Assembly (NCBI GenBank): GCA_040878345.1
Contig: JBBDML010000003.1
Location: 1-64,000, forward strand
DNA length: 64,000 nt
Direction of reading: 5' to 3'
From: ZC4RG35 sp040878345
Lineage (GTDB): Bacteria; Actinomycetota; Acidimicrobiia; Spongiisociales; ZC4RG35
The position numbers were made by a program, and so were the translations under genes. Below, in pieces: positions 33,735-42,798 of the stretch; within the stretch, counting starts at the first letter, position 1, and the number at the start of each line of letters is the position of its first letter. Under the pieces are notes generated by a model. It ran no database searches and was not told where the DNA came from. It saw nothing but the letters and a program-made list of their open reading frames with translations.

Positions 33735-34796
33735 TCATCCTCCTGGCTCTTCGAAAGGGCTGAGTGTGGCGGCAACCAGCCCGCCAATCGTGGTCAGGTC
33801 GTAGCCGCCTTCCTGGACGAAGACGATGGGCAGATCGAGACCGGCGATCCTCGCCCCGGCACCCCGGTACCCGTCCTCGGCCACCAGCAGCGGGCTATTC
33901 AGGTCACTGGTTCCCGCATCGACGCCCAGTGACACCACGATGGCGTCAGGATCGAAGCCGACCAGCGCCTCGATGACTCCGTCGACACCGGCCAGCCACT
34001 CGCGGTCGCCACCACCGGGGGCGATGGGCACGTTGAGGTTGGTCCCTTCGCCGTGACCGGCCCCGGTCTCGTCGGCGAACCCAACGAAATGGGGGAACCA
34101 CCCTTCACCTGGGTCGACATGGACCGACCCGTAGAAGACGTCGCCACGTTCATAGAAGATCTCCTGGGTCCCGTTCCCATGATGGGCATCGAGATCGATG
34201 ATGCCGATACGGCCCACCCCACCCACCCGAAGGGTCTCGGCGGCGACCGCGGCATTGTTGAGATAGCAGGAGCCACCGAAGAAGTCCCAGCCGGCGTGAT
34301 GCCCGGGCGGGCGGCAGGCGGCGTAGGCGGCCGGGTCGCCCCCCAGGACCAACTCGGCTGCGGTCTGGGCCATATCGACCGCGGCCCGCGCCCCTTCGAA
34401 CGTGCCCGGCCCGATCTGGGTCATGGTGTCCATCGCCCACACTCCGGCGAGGGCGGCTCGGGACCGGGGGAGCCGCAGCGGCCGGCCACCCAGCATCTTC
34501 GCCAGAGGGAAGGCATAGGCGGTCACCTGGGTCTGACCCACCTCGTCCTGGTACCCGGCCTGGTACCAGGCCTCGACTGCCGACGCCATGTACTCCACCA
34601 TCGCCGGGTCGTGGACTCGGTGGAGGATGGTGTCGTCGTGGGTGACGGCCTCGACCACCTGATGGCCCCGCTCGGCCAGGGCTCGACAGATGATCTCCAC
34701 CCGCTCGGGCGGCTCGTCGCCTCCGATCTGTACTCCCACCCAGGTCCCGGTGGGGGTGTCATGGAGGGCGTGTTTGGCGGAGTAGGCCACCTTCAT
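33735..34796 (-). CDS. Histone-deacetylase-family amidohydrolase (acetylpolyamine deacetylase-like)
   Basis: This 353-residue Zn amidohydrolase has the His pair in CRPPGHHAGWDFF, zinc ligands in IGIIDLDAHHGNG (D and H) and in SLGVDAGTSD (D), and the transition-state Tyr region EGGYDL. Bacterial members of this class include acetylpolyamine amidohydrolases that release acetate from N-acetylputrescine or N-acetylspermidine. Placement next to an aminotransferase and within a regulon containing a PotABCD-like transporter supports that role (inference). It overlaps the aminotransferase gene by 4 bp. Confidence 0.85.
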   Translation of the reverse strand: MKVAYSAKHALHDTPTGTWVGVQIGGDEPPERVEIICRALAERGHQVVEAVTHDDTILHRVHDPAMVEYMASAVEAWYQAGYQDEVGQTQVTAYAFPLAKMLGGRPLRLPRSRAALAGVWAMDTMTQIGPGTFEGARAAVDMAQTAAELVLGGDPAAYAACRPPGHHAGWDFFGGSCYLNNAAVAAETLRVGGVGRIGIIDLDAHHGNGTQEIFYERGDVFYGSVHVDPGEGWFPHFVGFADETGAGHGEGTNLNVPIAPGGGDREWLAGVDGVIEALVGFDPDAIVVSLGVDAGTSDLNSPLLVAEDGYRGAGARIAGLDLPIVFVQEGGYDLTTIGGLVAATLSPFEEPGG

Positions 34797-36118
34797 GTCA
34801 TCACCTCCTCGACGGCGGCGGTGAGACGGTCCAGCACCATGCCCATCTCCTCTTCGCTGATCACGAAGGGGGGGCCGAGGAGGATCAGGTCACCGTCGAT
34901 CCCGTCGGCACAACCGGTTGACGAGTAGACCAGGAGGCCATGATCGAGGGCTGCGGCGGTGATCCGCTCCGCCAGCCGCTCCGGGCGGGGAAAGGGTCGG
35001 CGTGTCTCACGATCGGCGACCAGCTCGATGGCGATGAGGAGCCCGATTCCCCTGACCTCGCCAACGCCGGGAGTCGAGCTCAGCCGGTCCTGAAGGGCGG
35101 CCAGCAACGCCGAGCCCTTCTCCGCCGCCGCCTCGACGAGACGTCCTTCCTCGAGACGATCGAGGACCGCAGCGGCGACCGCGGCCCCGATGGGGAAGTG
35201 GGAGAAGGTGAAGCCGTGGACGAAGGCACCGGCGACGGCGTCATGGACCTCGCCGGAGGCGACGGTCAGACCCAGTGGCCAATACCCGCTGGCGGCTCCC
35301 TTGGCGGTGACCAGGATGTCGGGCCGGGTGTCATAGTGGTCGATGGCGAACCATTTCCCGGTGCGGCCAAACCCGGTCATCACCTCGTCGACTATGAGCA
35401 GTACCCCGTGACGACGGCACAAGTCGGCAATCGCCGGCCAGTAACCCTCGGGCGGGACGGTTGCCCCGAGGGTAGCCCCGCCGACCGGCTCCCCGAGGAA
35501 GGCCGCAACCTTGTGGGGGCCCACCCTTTGGATGGCCTCCTCGAGTCGGTCGGCGTGCCATGAGCCGCACCCGTGGGGGTGGGTGGGGGCGGGGCAGCGG
35601 TACTCGGTCACCGCCGGGACCTTGATCGAACGCCCCAACCAGGTCAGATAAGGACGTCGTAACGGTTGTCGACCCGAGACGTCGAGGGCTCCGATGGTGT
35701 TCCCGTGGTAGGACATGTCCCGGGAGATGACGACATCTCGCTCGCTCTCTCCCCTGGCGAGTTGATAGGCCCTCGCCAGCTTGAGGGCGGTCTCCACGGC
35801 TTCCGAGCCGCCACTGGTGGGGAATACCCGGGGCTGATCGAGGGGCAGATGAGGCGCCAGGACCGAGGCATAGCCTTCGAGGGCATCGGTGGTGAAGGCC
35901 GAGGCGTGGACATAGTCGACGGCTCCTGCCTGGTCTGTCATGGCTGCGATCACCGTCGGGTCGCCATGGCCGATGTTGTTGACGAGAGCGCCACCCGCGG
36001 CGTCCAGGTAGCCGTTGCCGTCGGTGTCATAGACCCAGCAACCCTCGGCCCGAGCGGCGACGACGGGTGATTCGCTGCGATGGAATACCTGGCTCAATGG
36101 CTCACCCGGGGGCGGCAC
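34793..36118 (-). CDS. Class III aminotransferase (PLP)
   Basis: This is an aminotransferase of about 441 residues. Visible features are PTSGGSEAVETALKLARAYQ (PLP phosphate region), YHGNTIGALDVSG, the Asp of LLIVDEVMTGFGRTG and the Schiff-base lysine in ILVTAKGAASGYWPLG. GTG 36118 is taken as the start (VPPPGEPLSQVFHR); the longer frame runs through operator B and the neighbouring gene. The family takes omega-amino acids or polyamine amines and yields aldehydes. It is divergent from the acyl-CoA dehydrogenase and cotranscribed with the deacetylase-like gene. Confidence 0.87.
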   Translation of the reverse strand: MPPPGEPLSQVFHRSESPVVAARAEGCWVYDTDGNGYLDAAGGALVNNIGHGDPTVIAAMTDQAGAVDYVHASAFTTDALEGYASVLAPHLPLDQPRVFPTSGGSEAVETALKLARAYQLARGESERDVVISRDMSYHGNTIGALDVSGRQPLRRPYLTWLGRSIKVPAVTEYRCPAPTHPHGCGSWHADRLEEAIQRVGPHKVAAFLGEPVGGATLGATVPPEGYWPAIADLCRRHGVLLIVDEVMTGFGRTGKWFAIDHYDTRPDILVTAKGAASGYWPLGLTVASGEVHDAVAGAFVHGFTFSHFPIGAAVAAAVLDRLEEGRLVEAAAEKGSALLAALQDRLSSTPGVGEVRGIGLLIAIELVADRETRRPFPRPERLAERITAAALDHGLLVYSSTGCADGIDGDLILLGPPFVISEEEMGMVLDRLTAAVEEVMT

Positions 36119-36146
36119 GCTAGTCCTGGTTCGGGCTCCTTTGTGA

Positions 36147-36162
36147 CTGAACCGCGGTTCAG
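36147..36162. promoter_or_regulatory. TetR-type operator B (perfect 16-bp palindrome)
   Basis: CTGAACCGCGGTTCAG is a perfect palindrome in the 65-bp gap between the divergent aminotransferase and acyl-CoA dehydrogenase starts. It is the best match to the TGAAC-N4-GTTCA pattern found five times in the window. Confidence 0.75.
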
Positions 36163-36183
36163 GGCCGGTGCTACCGTCACCGG

Positions 36184-37356
36184 ATGCCGACTTCCCTGAG
36201 CCCTCGGGAGCTCGAGCTTCAGGAGACCGCCAGGTCCTTCGCCGACGAGCTGATCCCGTGGGAGGTCGAGGCGGAGATGAACCACGGCGAGCTGCCGCCC
36301 GAGGTTGCAAGGAGTCACCGGGAGCGGGCCTCTGAGCTCGGTTTGATCTCGGTAAACATGCCGGAGTCGATGGGTGGTCCCGGCTACTCGATGTTCGAGC
36401 AAACCTTGATCCAGGAACAGACCGGGCGGGTCACCAACGCGCTCGGCTGGGTGGTGAGCACCGGTCCGTCCTGGATCGTGGGGGTGGTAACCGATTACCA
36501 GCTGGAGAGGTGGATACGACCCACCGCCGCCGGTTCGATCCATGAGTGTTATGCCATCACCGAGGAGGGCGCCGGGTCGGATGTCGATTCCATCGTGGCG
36601 ACCGCCCGCCGGGATGGCGACGCTTATGTGCTGAACGGGGAGAAGTGGCACGTCACCTCGGCCAACCTCGCCTCCTACGTCTTCTTCCAGGCCAAGCTCA
36701 CCGACGGCCCCAACGCCGATCGTCATGTCCTTTTCTTCGTCGACATGGACACCCCTGGGGTGGAGTGCCTCCGGGTCCCGGAGTACAGCCACACCTACGG
36801 GCACCACCACTGGGAGATGCGGTTCACCGATGCTCGGGTGCCCAAGGAGAACCTGGTGGGGTCCGAGGGCGATGGGATGAGCTTCTCCCATGCCTGGTTC
36901 CGCTACGAGCGGTTGATGATCGCCGCCAGGTGTTGTGGCGCCGCCGAGCGGCTCATCGAGGAGGCCCAGGCTTTCGCCGAGCAACGAGAAGCCTACGGGT
37001 CGAAGATCGCCGACTACCAGGCGATCCAGTTCATGCTCGCCGACTCCCTGACCGAGTTGTGGGCGGCCCGACTCATGACATATGAGACCGCCAGGGCCTT
37101 CGACGCGGGGGTCGACCTCAAGGTGCAGCACGCCTGGGCCTCCATGGCCAAGCTCTATTCCTCCGAGATGGCGAATCGGGTCGCCGATCGCGCCGTCCAG
37201 ATATTTGGTGGGAGGGGGTTCATGCGGGAGAACGTCGCCGAGCGGTTCTATCGGGAGCTGCGGGTCGACCGGATCTGGGAGGGGACCTCGGAGATCCAGC
37301 GGATCATCATCGCCGACCAGCTGAGGAAACGTGGGCCGCGGACCCTGATCGGCTAG
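36184..37356 (+). CDS. Acyl-CoA dehydrogenase
   Basis: This 390-residue flavoenzyme has the FAD/substrate loop YAITEEGAGSDVDSIVATAR and the C-terminal signature QIFGGRGFMRENVAERFYRE. The residues RVDRIWEGTSEIQR follow, with the Glu of the late-base position. It introduces an alpha-beta double bond into an acyl-CoA and passes electrons to ETF. The start ATG 36184 lies 22 bp from operator B, so it is probably co-regulated with the aminotransferase and the acyl-CoA ligase. The chain type is unknown. Confidence 0.9.
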   Translation: MPTSLSPRELELQETARSFADELIPWEVEAEMNHGELPPEVARSHRERASELGLISVNMPESMGGPGYSMFEQTLIQEQTGRVTNALGWVVSTGPSWIVGVVTDYQLERWIRPTAAGSIHECYAITEEGAGSDVDSIVATARRDGDAYVLNGEKWHVTSANLASYVFFQAKLTDGPNADRHVLFFVDMDTPGVECLRVPEYSHTYGHHHWEMRFTDARVPKENLVGSEGDGMSFSHAWFRYERLMIAARCCGAAERLIEEAQAFAEQREAYGSKIADYQAIQFMLADSLTELWAARLMTYETARAFDAGVDLKVQHAWASMAKLYSSEMANRVADRAVQIFGGRGFMRENVAERFYRELRVDRIWEGTSEIQRIIIADQLRKRGPRTLIG

Positions 37357-37415
37357 CGGCCCGTCGCCCAAACAGCTACTCGGCGACACCGCGGCATCCA
37401 TTGAGCGACAGACCA

Positions 37416-37805
37416 CTAGCGGGCAGGGACGATTTCGACCTGATAGGCGGTGAACGCCGCGTCGGCAGTGAGGATGGGGACGTCTTCGATCTTGGATTGA
37501 GCGATCAACAACCGGTCGAACGGATCCCGATGGTGATGCGGCAAGGGTGCCACAGCCAATGTGTGGGAGTGCTCTATGGGCAGAGGGGTGACCCCCGAGG
37601 TGCGGATCCTCTCGGGCACGTAGACCTGGGGAGGGGATGGAAGATCGAGCCGACCGAGCCCATACTTGACAGCGATCTCCCACGAGGAGACGGCCGACAG
37701 GAGAAGCTGGTTATGGCTGTCCTCGACTACTCGCAGCGACTCGCCAAGCCGTTCGGGCTCGGTGAGCATCCACAACCACACGTGGGTGTCGAGCAGAACG
37801 CGCAC
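37416..37805 (-). CDS. PIN-domain toxin (VapC-like) of a second TA pair
   Basis: This 129-residue PIN protein has Asp6 in VLLDTHVWLW, Glu in SSWEIAVKY, Asp in RDPFDRLLIAQ and Asp in ILTADAAF, the four acidic metal ligands. The GTG start directly abuts the antitoxin stop codon. It is a probable RNase toxin. Confidence 0.85.
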   Translation of the reverse strand: MRVLLDTHVWLWMLTEPERLGESLRVVEDSHNQLLLSAVSSWEIAVKYGLGRLDLPSPPQVYVPERIRTSGVTPLPIEHSHTLAVAPLPHHHRDPFDRLLIAQSKIEDVPILTADAAFTAYQVEIVPAR

Positions 37806-38036
37806 TCAGTCCTCGAAGTCTGACAAGAGGTCGCCGGGTAGCGGGTCGTTGAAGTCCTCGGGCACCACGAGCAGCCCTCTGTCCTGACCGAGGCTGCGAC
37901 TCTTCCGTGGCGTTATGGGCACGATCCTGGCGACTGGCCGACCCCCACGGGTAATGGTTATCTCCTCACCGCCGGCGACCCGTCGCAGCAGCTCCGAGAG
38001 GTTGGTCTTGGCCTGGTGCACGCCGACACTGCTCAT
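37806..38036 (-). CDS. Phd/YefM-type antitoxin
   Basis: This 76-residue protein has the typical Phd start SVGVHQAKTNLSELLRRVAG, then EEITITRGGRPVARIVPI. An acidic C-terminal tail (DFNDPLPGDLLSDFED) should bind the PIN toxin. Two GACTTAGTC words just upstream are likely operators. Confidence 0.87.
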   Translation of the reverse strand: MSSVGVHQAKTNLSELLRRVAGGEEITITRGGRPVARIVPITPRKSRSLGQDRGLLVVPEDFNDPLPGDLLSDFED

Positions 38037-38048
38037 CCGCCAATTATG

Positions 38049-38069
38049 GACTTAGTCCACGACTTAGTC
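38049..38069. promoter_or_regulatory. Antitoxin operator: two GACTTAGTC palindromes
   Basis: GACTTAGTC occurs at 38049-38057 and 38061-38069, 12 bp apart (about one helical turn), just upstream of the antitoxin start. Each copy is palindromic (GACT-T-AGTC). This suits cooperative Phd-type binding. Confidence 0.55.
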
Positions 38070-38096
38070 AACCCGAATGAGGACGCCTTCCTACCA

Positions 38097-38141
38097 AGCG
38101 TGAGTGACTGACGCTGCTATGCGACGTCATCTGCTCACGCT
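38097..38141. repeat. 45-nt palindromic element, copy 1
   Basis: This element begins AGCGTGAG and ends CTCACGCT. The outer stem extends to CCA/TGG (38094-38144), but the inner stem has several mismatches. It lies 9 bp downstream of the Rieske gene stop. Three other copies of identical length lie at 55107, 61215 and 62211, each at a gene 3' end. Confidence 0.75.
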
Positions 38142-38150
38142 TGGAAAGGT

Positions 38151-39329
38151 CTAACGCAACTCCCTGACCGGGACTTCGGGGATGACGAACCCGTGCCCCA
38201 GGTAGAGGTGGCCCATGATCGTCAGGAACTGATAGACCGTGCCTTCCCAGCTCGACAATGGGCCGGGCCGGTAGCCACGCTGTCGGACGCCTTTCATCAC
38301 GTTCTCACAGGCGGTCCAGTCCTCGCGGTTGGTGATGTCCCAGAAGTCGACGGCGTAGGCCGGGTCGAACCCGTTCAGCTCGAAGGCCTCGGGGGGGAAC
38401 AGCCAGGCACACTCGATATGGGTCTGACCAGTCGACAGCGGGGTGAGCCGGTGGGTCATCACGTAGTCGGGGTGCATCGACAGCAACAGGTTGGGGGTAA
38501 CCGTCAGATACCAGACCTGTCGGGCGATGACCTCGTCGATCCCCCGGAAGTTGACGCCCTTGGACACTCCGTCGAGTGACATGGTGACGGCGTGGGGTTT
38601 GAGGGCCATGGTCCCACCACACCAGATCCCGGTGGGTTGATGGTCGAGACCGCTGTCGGGAGGGCTGACCTCGCACAACTCGGGGTGGATCGTGGAGCAG
38701 TGGTAGCACTCGTTGTAGTTCTCGACGATGATCTTCCAGTTGGCGTCGACCACGTAGGAATGGGTGGCCGCCGTGACCAATCGCTCGGTCTCGAACGGAG
38801 CGGCCTTCTCCGCCAGGTTCCCGTAGTGGTCCTCGATCGATTTGGCCTCCCCTGACAGGTCGACCCACACCCAACCCAGATAGTCGGTGACGTTTATCCC
38901 CATCAGGGGGTATTCGGTCATGTCGAATCCCGGGGTCTGGGTGAAGGTGGGTGCCGCTCGGAGCTCGCCGGTTAACCGGTAGGACCAGGAGTGATAAGGG
39001 CAGCGGATCAGCCTGGCATCAATCGCGTCACCGACTGGAGCCAGCTCGTGGCCACGATGGCGGCAGACATTGGAGAATGCGGTCAGGCTGCCTTCGGGGT
39101 CACGGGCGAGCAGGACGCTCTCACCGGCCACCTCGATGGCGCGAATCTGACCCGGGGAGACCAGCTCGTCGAGACGGCCGACACATACCCAGGTGGACTG
39201 GAAGATGTGCTCCGTCTCCCAGGCGAAGACCTCCGCTGAGGTGTAGGCAGCGGCCGGGAGTGTCCGATTCTGACCAAAAGGGGCAATCACCATTTCCAGG
39301 GCTTTGGTGTTGAGTGGGGCGACGCTCAT
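38151..39329 (-). CDS. Rieske-type mononuclear iron oxygenase, alpha subunit
   Basis: This oxygenase has about 392 residues. The Rieske cluster motif is CRHRGHELAPVG ... IRCPYHSW (C-X-H-X17-C-X2-H). The mononuclear iron site is ENYNECYHCSTIHPE (two His plus an acidic bridge). The sequence is of the type that includes glycine betaine and carnitine monooxygenases as well as aromatic-ring dioxygenases. ATG 39329 with GGAGAG in front is preferred over 39344. No dedicated reductase is adjacent, so the electron donor is elsewhere. Operator E lies upstream, placing it in the amine regulon; N-demethylation or C-N bond cleavage is the likely reaction (inference). Confidence 0.87.
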   Translation of the reverse strand: MSVAPLNTKALEMVIAPFGQNRTLPAAAYTSAEVFAWETEHIFQSTWVCVGRLDELVSPGQIRAIEVAGESVLLARDPEGSLTAFSNVCRHRGHELAPVGDAIDARLIRCPYHSWSYRLTGELRAAPTFTQTPGFDMTEYPLMGINVTDYLGWVWVDLSGEAKSIEDHYGNLAEKAAPFETERLVTAATHSYVVDANWKIIVENYNECYHCSTIHPELCEVSPPDSGLDHQPTGIWCGGTMALKPHAVTMSLDGVSKGVNFRGIDEVIARQVWYLTVTPNLLLSMHPDYVMTHRLTPLSTGQTHIECAWLFPPEAFELNGFDPAYAVDFWDITNREDWTACENVMKGVRQRGYRPGPLSSWEGTVYQFLTIMGHLYLGHGFVIPEVPVRELR

Positions 39330-39362
39330 CAGACTCTCCGGCATGGCCGACCTGCTCAGTCT

Positions 39363-39384
39363 ATCCTGAACGGCGAGTCAGGAT
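39363..39384. promoter_or_regulatory. TetR-type operator E
   Basis: ATCCTGA-ACGGCGAG-TCAGGAT is an inverted repeat with perfect 7-bp arms. Its core TGAAC-GGCG-AGTCA (39367-39380) is a variant of the TGAAC-N4-GTTCA operator. It lies between the divergent Rieske and GSAM-like aminotransferase genes. Confidence 0.6.
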
Positions 39385-39401
39385 ACCGAAAGGATGGACT
39401 C

Positions 39402-40766
39402 ATGCTCCCGGCAAGCGATCGGGTGTCCCTATTGGACGACCTGATCCGCGAGGAAGAGAGCCAGTTTCTCGAGCGGGCACCCAAGGGTGGCGTCTACGCC
39501 GATTTGGCCAACAACTACCTGCCAGGTGGGGTCACTTCCAGTTGGCAGATCTCCCGGCCCCGGCCGATCTGGATCGAGGAGGGACGGGGATCGAGGGTGT
39601 GGGATGTCGACGGGAACCAATACGTCGACTACCACGGTGGTTATGGGGCGATGCTCGCCGGCCACGCCCATCCGGCGATTGTCAGGGCGGTGAGCGAGCG
39701 GGTACGGAGGGGAACCCATTTTGCCCAGCCGACTCCTGATGTCATCCCGGTGGTTCAAGAGCTATCCGATCGGTATGGCCAACCACTATGGCGTTTTGGC
39801 AACTCCGGCACCGAGGCCACCATGGACGCCGTCCATTTGATGCGGGCGGTCACCGGTCGTGACCTCATCATCAAGTTCGAGGGCGCATACCACGGCCATC
39901 ACGACGCCACCATGGTCTCGGTGTGGAACGAGGACGGCCTGGGACCGGAGCAGCGTCCCAAGTCTGTCGCCGCCGGTGGCGGCATCCCCCAGGCGATGGT
40001 CGACCTCACGCTGGTCGCCACCTTCAACGACCTCGAGCTGGTGGAGGACCTGTTCGATGAGCACCCCGGCCAGATTGCCGGGGTCATCGTCGAGCCGATC
40101 CTGCAGAACTGTGGGGTCCTCATCCCGGAGGAGGGCTTCATCCCCGGTCTGCGTGATATCACCAGGAGACATGACGCAGTTCTCACCTTCGACGAGGTCA
40201 AGACCGGGCTCACCGTCGGCAAGGGTGGTGCCACTCGTTTCTTCGGTGTCCAACCCGACATCGTGTGCCTGGCCAAATCCCTAGGCGGCGGCCTCCCCAT
40301 CTCGGCGATCGGGGGGAGCCGAGAGGTCATGGGAGCCATCACCGACGGGACCTACGAGCAGGTGGGAACCTTCAACGGCAACCCTCTGAGTATGGCCGCG
40401 GCCAAAGCGATGCTGACCGAGGTCATGGTCCCTGACACCTACCTCCATCTGAACAAGCTTCAGACCCGGATGCGCGCCGGGGCCGAGGAGGTGATCTCAC
40501 GTCATCAACTCACCGCCCACGTGGCGACCGCCGGAGCCAAGGGAAGCGTCATCTACTCCAAGGAGCCGATGCGCACCTACCGCGACTTCCTCAGGATCGA
40601 TGAGCGCTACGCCCATGCCGCCTGGCTTTACCAGTTCAATCGGGGAGTGTTCCTGCCGCCGTGGGGCAAGGGGGAGCAGTGGCTGATCTCGGTCCAACAC
40701 GACGAGGCGGACATCGACAGCTACCTGGAAACGCTCGACGGTTTCGCGAGTGCCATCAGCCGGTGA
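39402..40766 (+). CDS. Class III aminotransferase, glutamate-1-semialdehyde-aminomutase-like
   Basis: This 454-residue PLP enzyme has RFGNSGTEATMDAVHLMRAV (PLP phosphate site), YHGHHDA, FDEVKTGLTVGKGG and the Schiff-base lysine in DIVCLAKSLGGGLPISAIGG. It resembles HemL, but the surroundings have no heme genes and the binding-pocket context differs, so it is more likely a catabolic aminotransferase or racemase. The start ATG 39402 follows AAAGGATGG. It is cotranscribed with the PotA-like ATPase 21 bp downstream. Confidence 0.85.
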   Translation: MLPASDRVSLLDDLIREEESQFLERAPKGGVYADLANNYLPGGVTSSWQISRPRPIWIEEGRGSRVWDVDGNQYVDYHGGYGAMLAGHAHPAIVRAVSERVRRGTHFAQPTPDVIPVVQELSDRYGQPLWRFGNSGTEATMDAVHLMRAVTGRDLIIKFEGAYHGHHDATMVSVWNEDGLGPEQRPKSVAAGGGIPQAMVDLTLVATFNDLELVEDLFDEHPGQIAGVIVEPILQNCGVLIPEEGFIPGLRDITRRHDAVLTFDEVKTGLTVGKGGATRFFGVQPDIVCLAKSLGGGLPISAIGGSREVMGAITDGTYEQVGTFNGNPLSMAAAKAMLTEVMVPDTYLHLNKLQTRMRAGAEEVISRHQLTAHVATAGAKGSVIYSKEPMRTYRDFLRIDERYAHAAWLYQFNRGVFLPPWGKGEQWLISVQHDEADIDSYLETLDGFASAISR

Positions 40767-40787
40767 GGGCATAGACTCCCGGCCGCA

Positions 40788-41873
40788 ATGAGCGGTGTCG
40801 TCGAGCTGGTAGGGCTGGTCAAGCGCTTCGGCGACGTCGTCGCGGTCGACCACGTCAACCTGCGGATCGAGGACGGGGAGTTCTTCTCGCTGTTGGGGCC
40901 GTCGGGTTGTGGCAAGACCACGACACTTCGATTGATTGCCGGGTTCGAGAGACCCGACGCCGGGGCAATCCTGATCGACGGGGTCGACATGGCGACCACT
41001 CCGCCGCACAAGCGCCCGGTCAACACCGTCTTCCAGAGTTACGCCCTCTTCCCCCATCTCGATGTCGCCGAGAACGTCGGGTTCGGGCTCAAGTACCAGA
41101 ACCTGAGCAAGGACGCGGCCCGGGGCAAGATCGGGCGCGCACTGGATCTGGTCCAGCTCGGCGGGATGGAGAGGCGCAAGCCGACCCAGCTATCCGGGGG
41201 GCAGCAGCAACGAGTTGCCCTGGCCCGATCCCTGGTGCTCAACCCTTCGGTGCTGCTGCTCGACGAGCCGCTGGGCGCCCTGGACGCCAAACTGCGCAAG
41301 GCCCTCCAGATCGAGCTCAAGGCCCTCCAACAGGAGATCGGGATCACCTTCATCTACGTGACCCATGACCAGGAGGAGGCCCTCACCATGTCGGATCGGA
41401 TCGCGGTGATGTCGCATGGCGCAGTCGAGCAGCTGGGCACCCCGTCCGAGGTCTACGAGCGCCCGGCAAGCGGCTATATCGCCGACTTCCTCGGAGTCTC
41501 GAACCTGATGGAGGTGATGGTCAAGGCAGGGACCGAGACCACCACCGTGGTCCAGCTGGGCTCGCACGAGCTCACTGCCGACACCACCTATCCGTGGCCG
41601 GGCCCGGCCATGGTCTCGATCCGCCCGGAGAGGATCGTTGTCGTCGATGGAGCCCATTCCGGGCTCCCCAACATGGTGATGGCCAAGGTGGATCGAATGG
41701 TCTACGCCGGGCCGATTCTCAATGTCCTGGTATCGATAGATGACCTCAACGAGATCCAGGTGACGGTTCCCAACCAGGGGATGGCCACCGAATACCGGAA
41801 CGGGGACGACATCCGCCTGCAGTTCCCCGCCGACGCCATACGCATCCTCGACCGCGACCAAGAGCCCGAATAG
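40788..41873 (+). CDS. Spermidine/putrescine-type ABC ATPase (PotA-like)
   Basis: This 361-residue ATPase has Walker A GPSGCGKTT, Q-loop FQSYALFPHLDV, signature LSGGQQQRVALARS, Walker B LLLDEPLGALD and H-switch YVTHDQEEALTMSD. A C-terminal TOBE domain (about 285-355) is of PotA/FbpC type. The two permeases and the binding protein are on the opposite strand and converge on it, so the transporter genes are split between two promoters, both with TetR-type operators. Confidence 0.88.
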   Translation: MSGVVELVGLVKRFGDVVAVDHVNLRIEDGEFFSLLGPSGCGKTTTLRLIAGFERPDAGAILIDGVDMATTPPHKRPVNTVFQSYALFPHLDVAENVGFGLKYQNLSKDAARGKIGRALDLVQLGGMERRKPTQLSGGQQQRVALARSLVLNPSVLLLDEPLGALDAKLRKALQIELKALQQEIGITFIYVTHDQEEALTMSDRIAVMSHGAVEQLGTPSEVYERPASGYIADFLGVSNLMEVMVKAGTETTTVVQLGSHELTADTTYPWPGPAMVSIRPERIVVVDGAHSGLPNMVMAKVDRMVYAGPILNVLVSIDDLNEIQVTVPNQGMATEYRNGDDIRLQFPADAIRILDRDQEPE

Positions 41874-41889
41874 CAGGCACGAGCCGGAG

Positions 41890-42798
41890 TCAGATCTCGA
41901 ACCGGCCCACGGTCTCCAGGGCCGAGCCTTCACCACCACCGAGCTTCTTGCCCAGGAACTTGAACATCAACCCGGCGAAGACGATGGCAGAGATCGTTAT
42001 CACCATCAGGAGGGTGGCCAAGGCATTGAGCGATGGTGGGGGGGCCAGTCTCGCCCCGGAGTAGAGCTTGACCGGAATGGTGAGAGTCTCAGCACCACCA
42101 AGCAGGAACTGGCTGATGACGAAGTCGTCGATGGATAGGGCAAACACCATGGCGAAGGAAGCAAGCAGGGCGGGAGCCAGCAACGGCAGCAGGACCCTTC
42201 TCAAGGCCTCCCATGGGGAGGCTCCCAGGTCCATCGCAGCCTCCTCGTAGTCCCTGCCTATGGCGAACAACCTCCCTCTGACGATGATGACCACGAAGGA
42301 GATGGAGAAGGTGACGTGACCGAGGAACTGGGTCCAGGTGCCAAAGGGCACGAAGTCGTACAACTTGTCGAAGACCAGGAACAGGGCAACACCCATCACG
42401 ATCTCCGGGGTCACCAACGGGATCAGCATCAGCAGATTGGATGCCTTGGCACCACGGCCCCGCCATCGTGCCAGCCCGAGGGCCAGGGCGACGCCGATCG
42501 GGGTCGCCACCAGCATGGTGAGCGCGGCCAGTCGGAGGCTCTGGGTCAGGGCGAACCGCAGCGACTGGTCATACAGCACCGACTCGGCAGCGGCCGGGTC
42601 CCCCAGGTACCAGCGGGTGGAGAACCCCTGCCACGTGCTCCTCGACCTCCCGGCATTGAACGAGAACCGTACGGCGATCGCCACCGGGATGATCGACCAG
42701 AGCACGTACAGACCGGTGAGCAAGGGCAGGTAGCGGGGCTTTCCCCAGGGGTTGGTAATCCTCGACGCCATCGAGCGGGTGGCGGTGCCGGCCGTCAT
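41890..42798 (-). CDS. Polyamine-type ABC permease (PotC-like)
   Basis: This 302-residue permease has about six helices and the EAA loop DYEEAAMDLGASPWEALRRV, then LLPLLAP. It overlaps the PotB-like gene start/stop by 4 bp (42795-42798). It is the last gene of the leftward unit that starts at the tetR gene. Confidence 0.87.
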   Translation of the reverse strand: MTAGTATRSMASRITNPWGKPRYLPLLTGLYVLWSIIPVAIAVRFSFNAGRSRSTWQGFSTRWYLGDPAAAESVLYDQSLRFALTQSLRLAALTMLVATPIGVALALGLARWRGRGAKASNLLMLIPLVTPEIVMGVALFLVFDKLYDFVPFGTWTQFLGHVTFSISFVVIIVRGRLFAIGRDYEEAAMDLGASPWEALRRVLLPLLAPALLASFAMVFALSIDDFVISQFLLGGAETLTIPVKLYSGARLAPPPSLNALATLLMVITISAIVFAGLMFKFLGKKLGGGEGSALETVGRFEI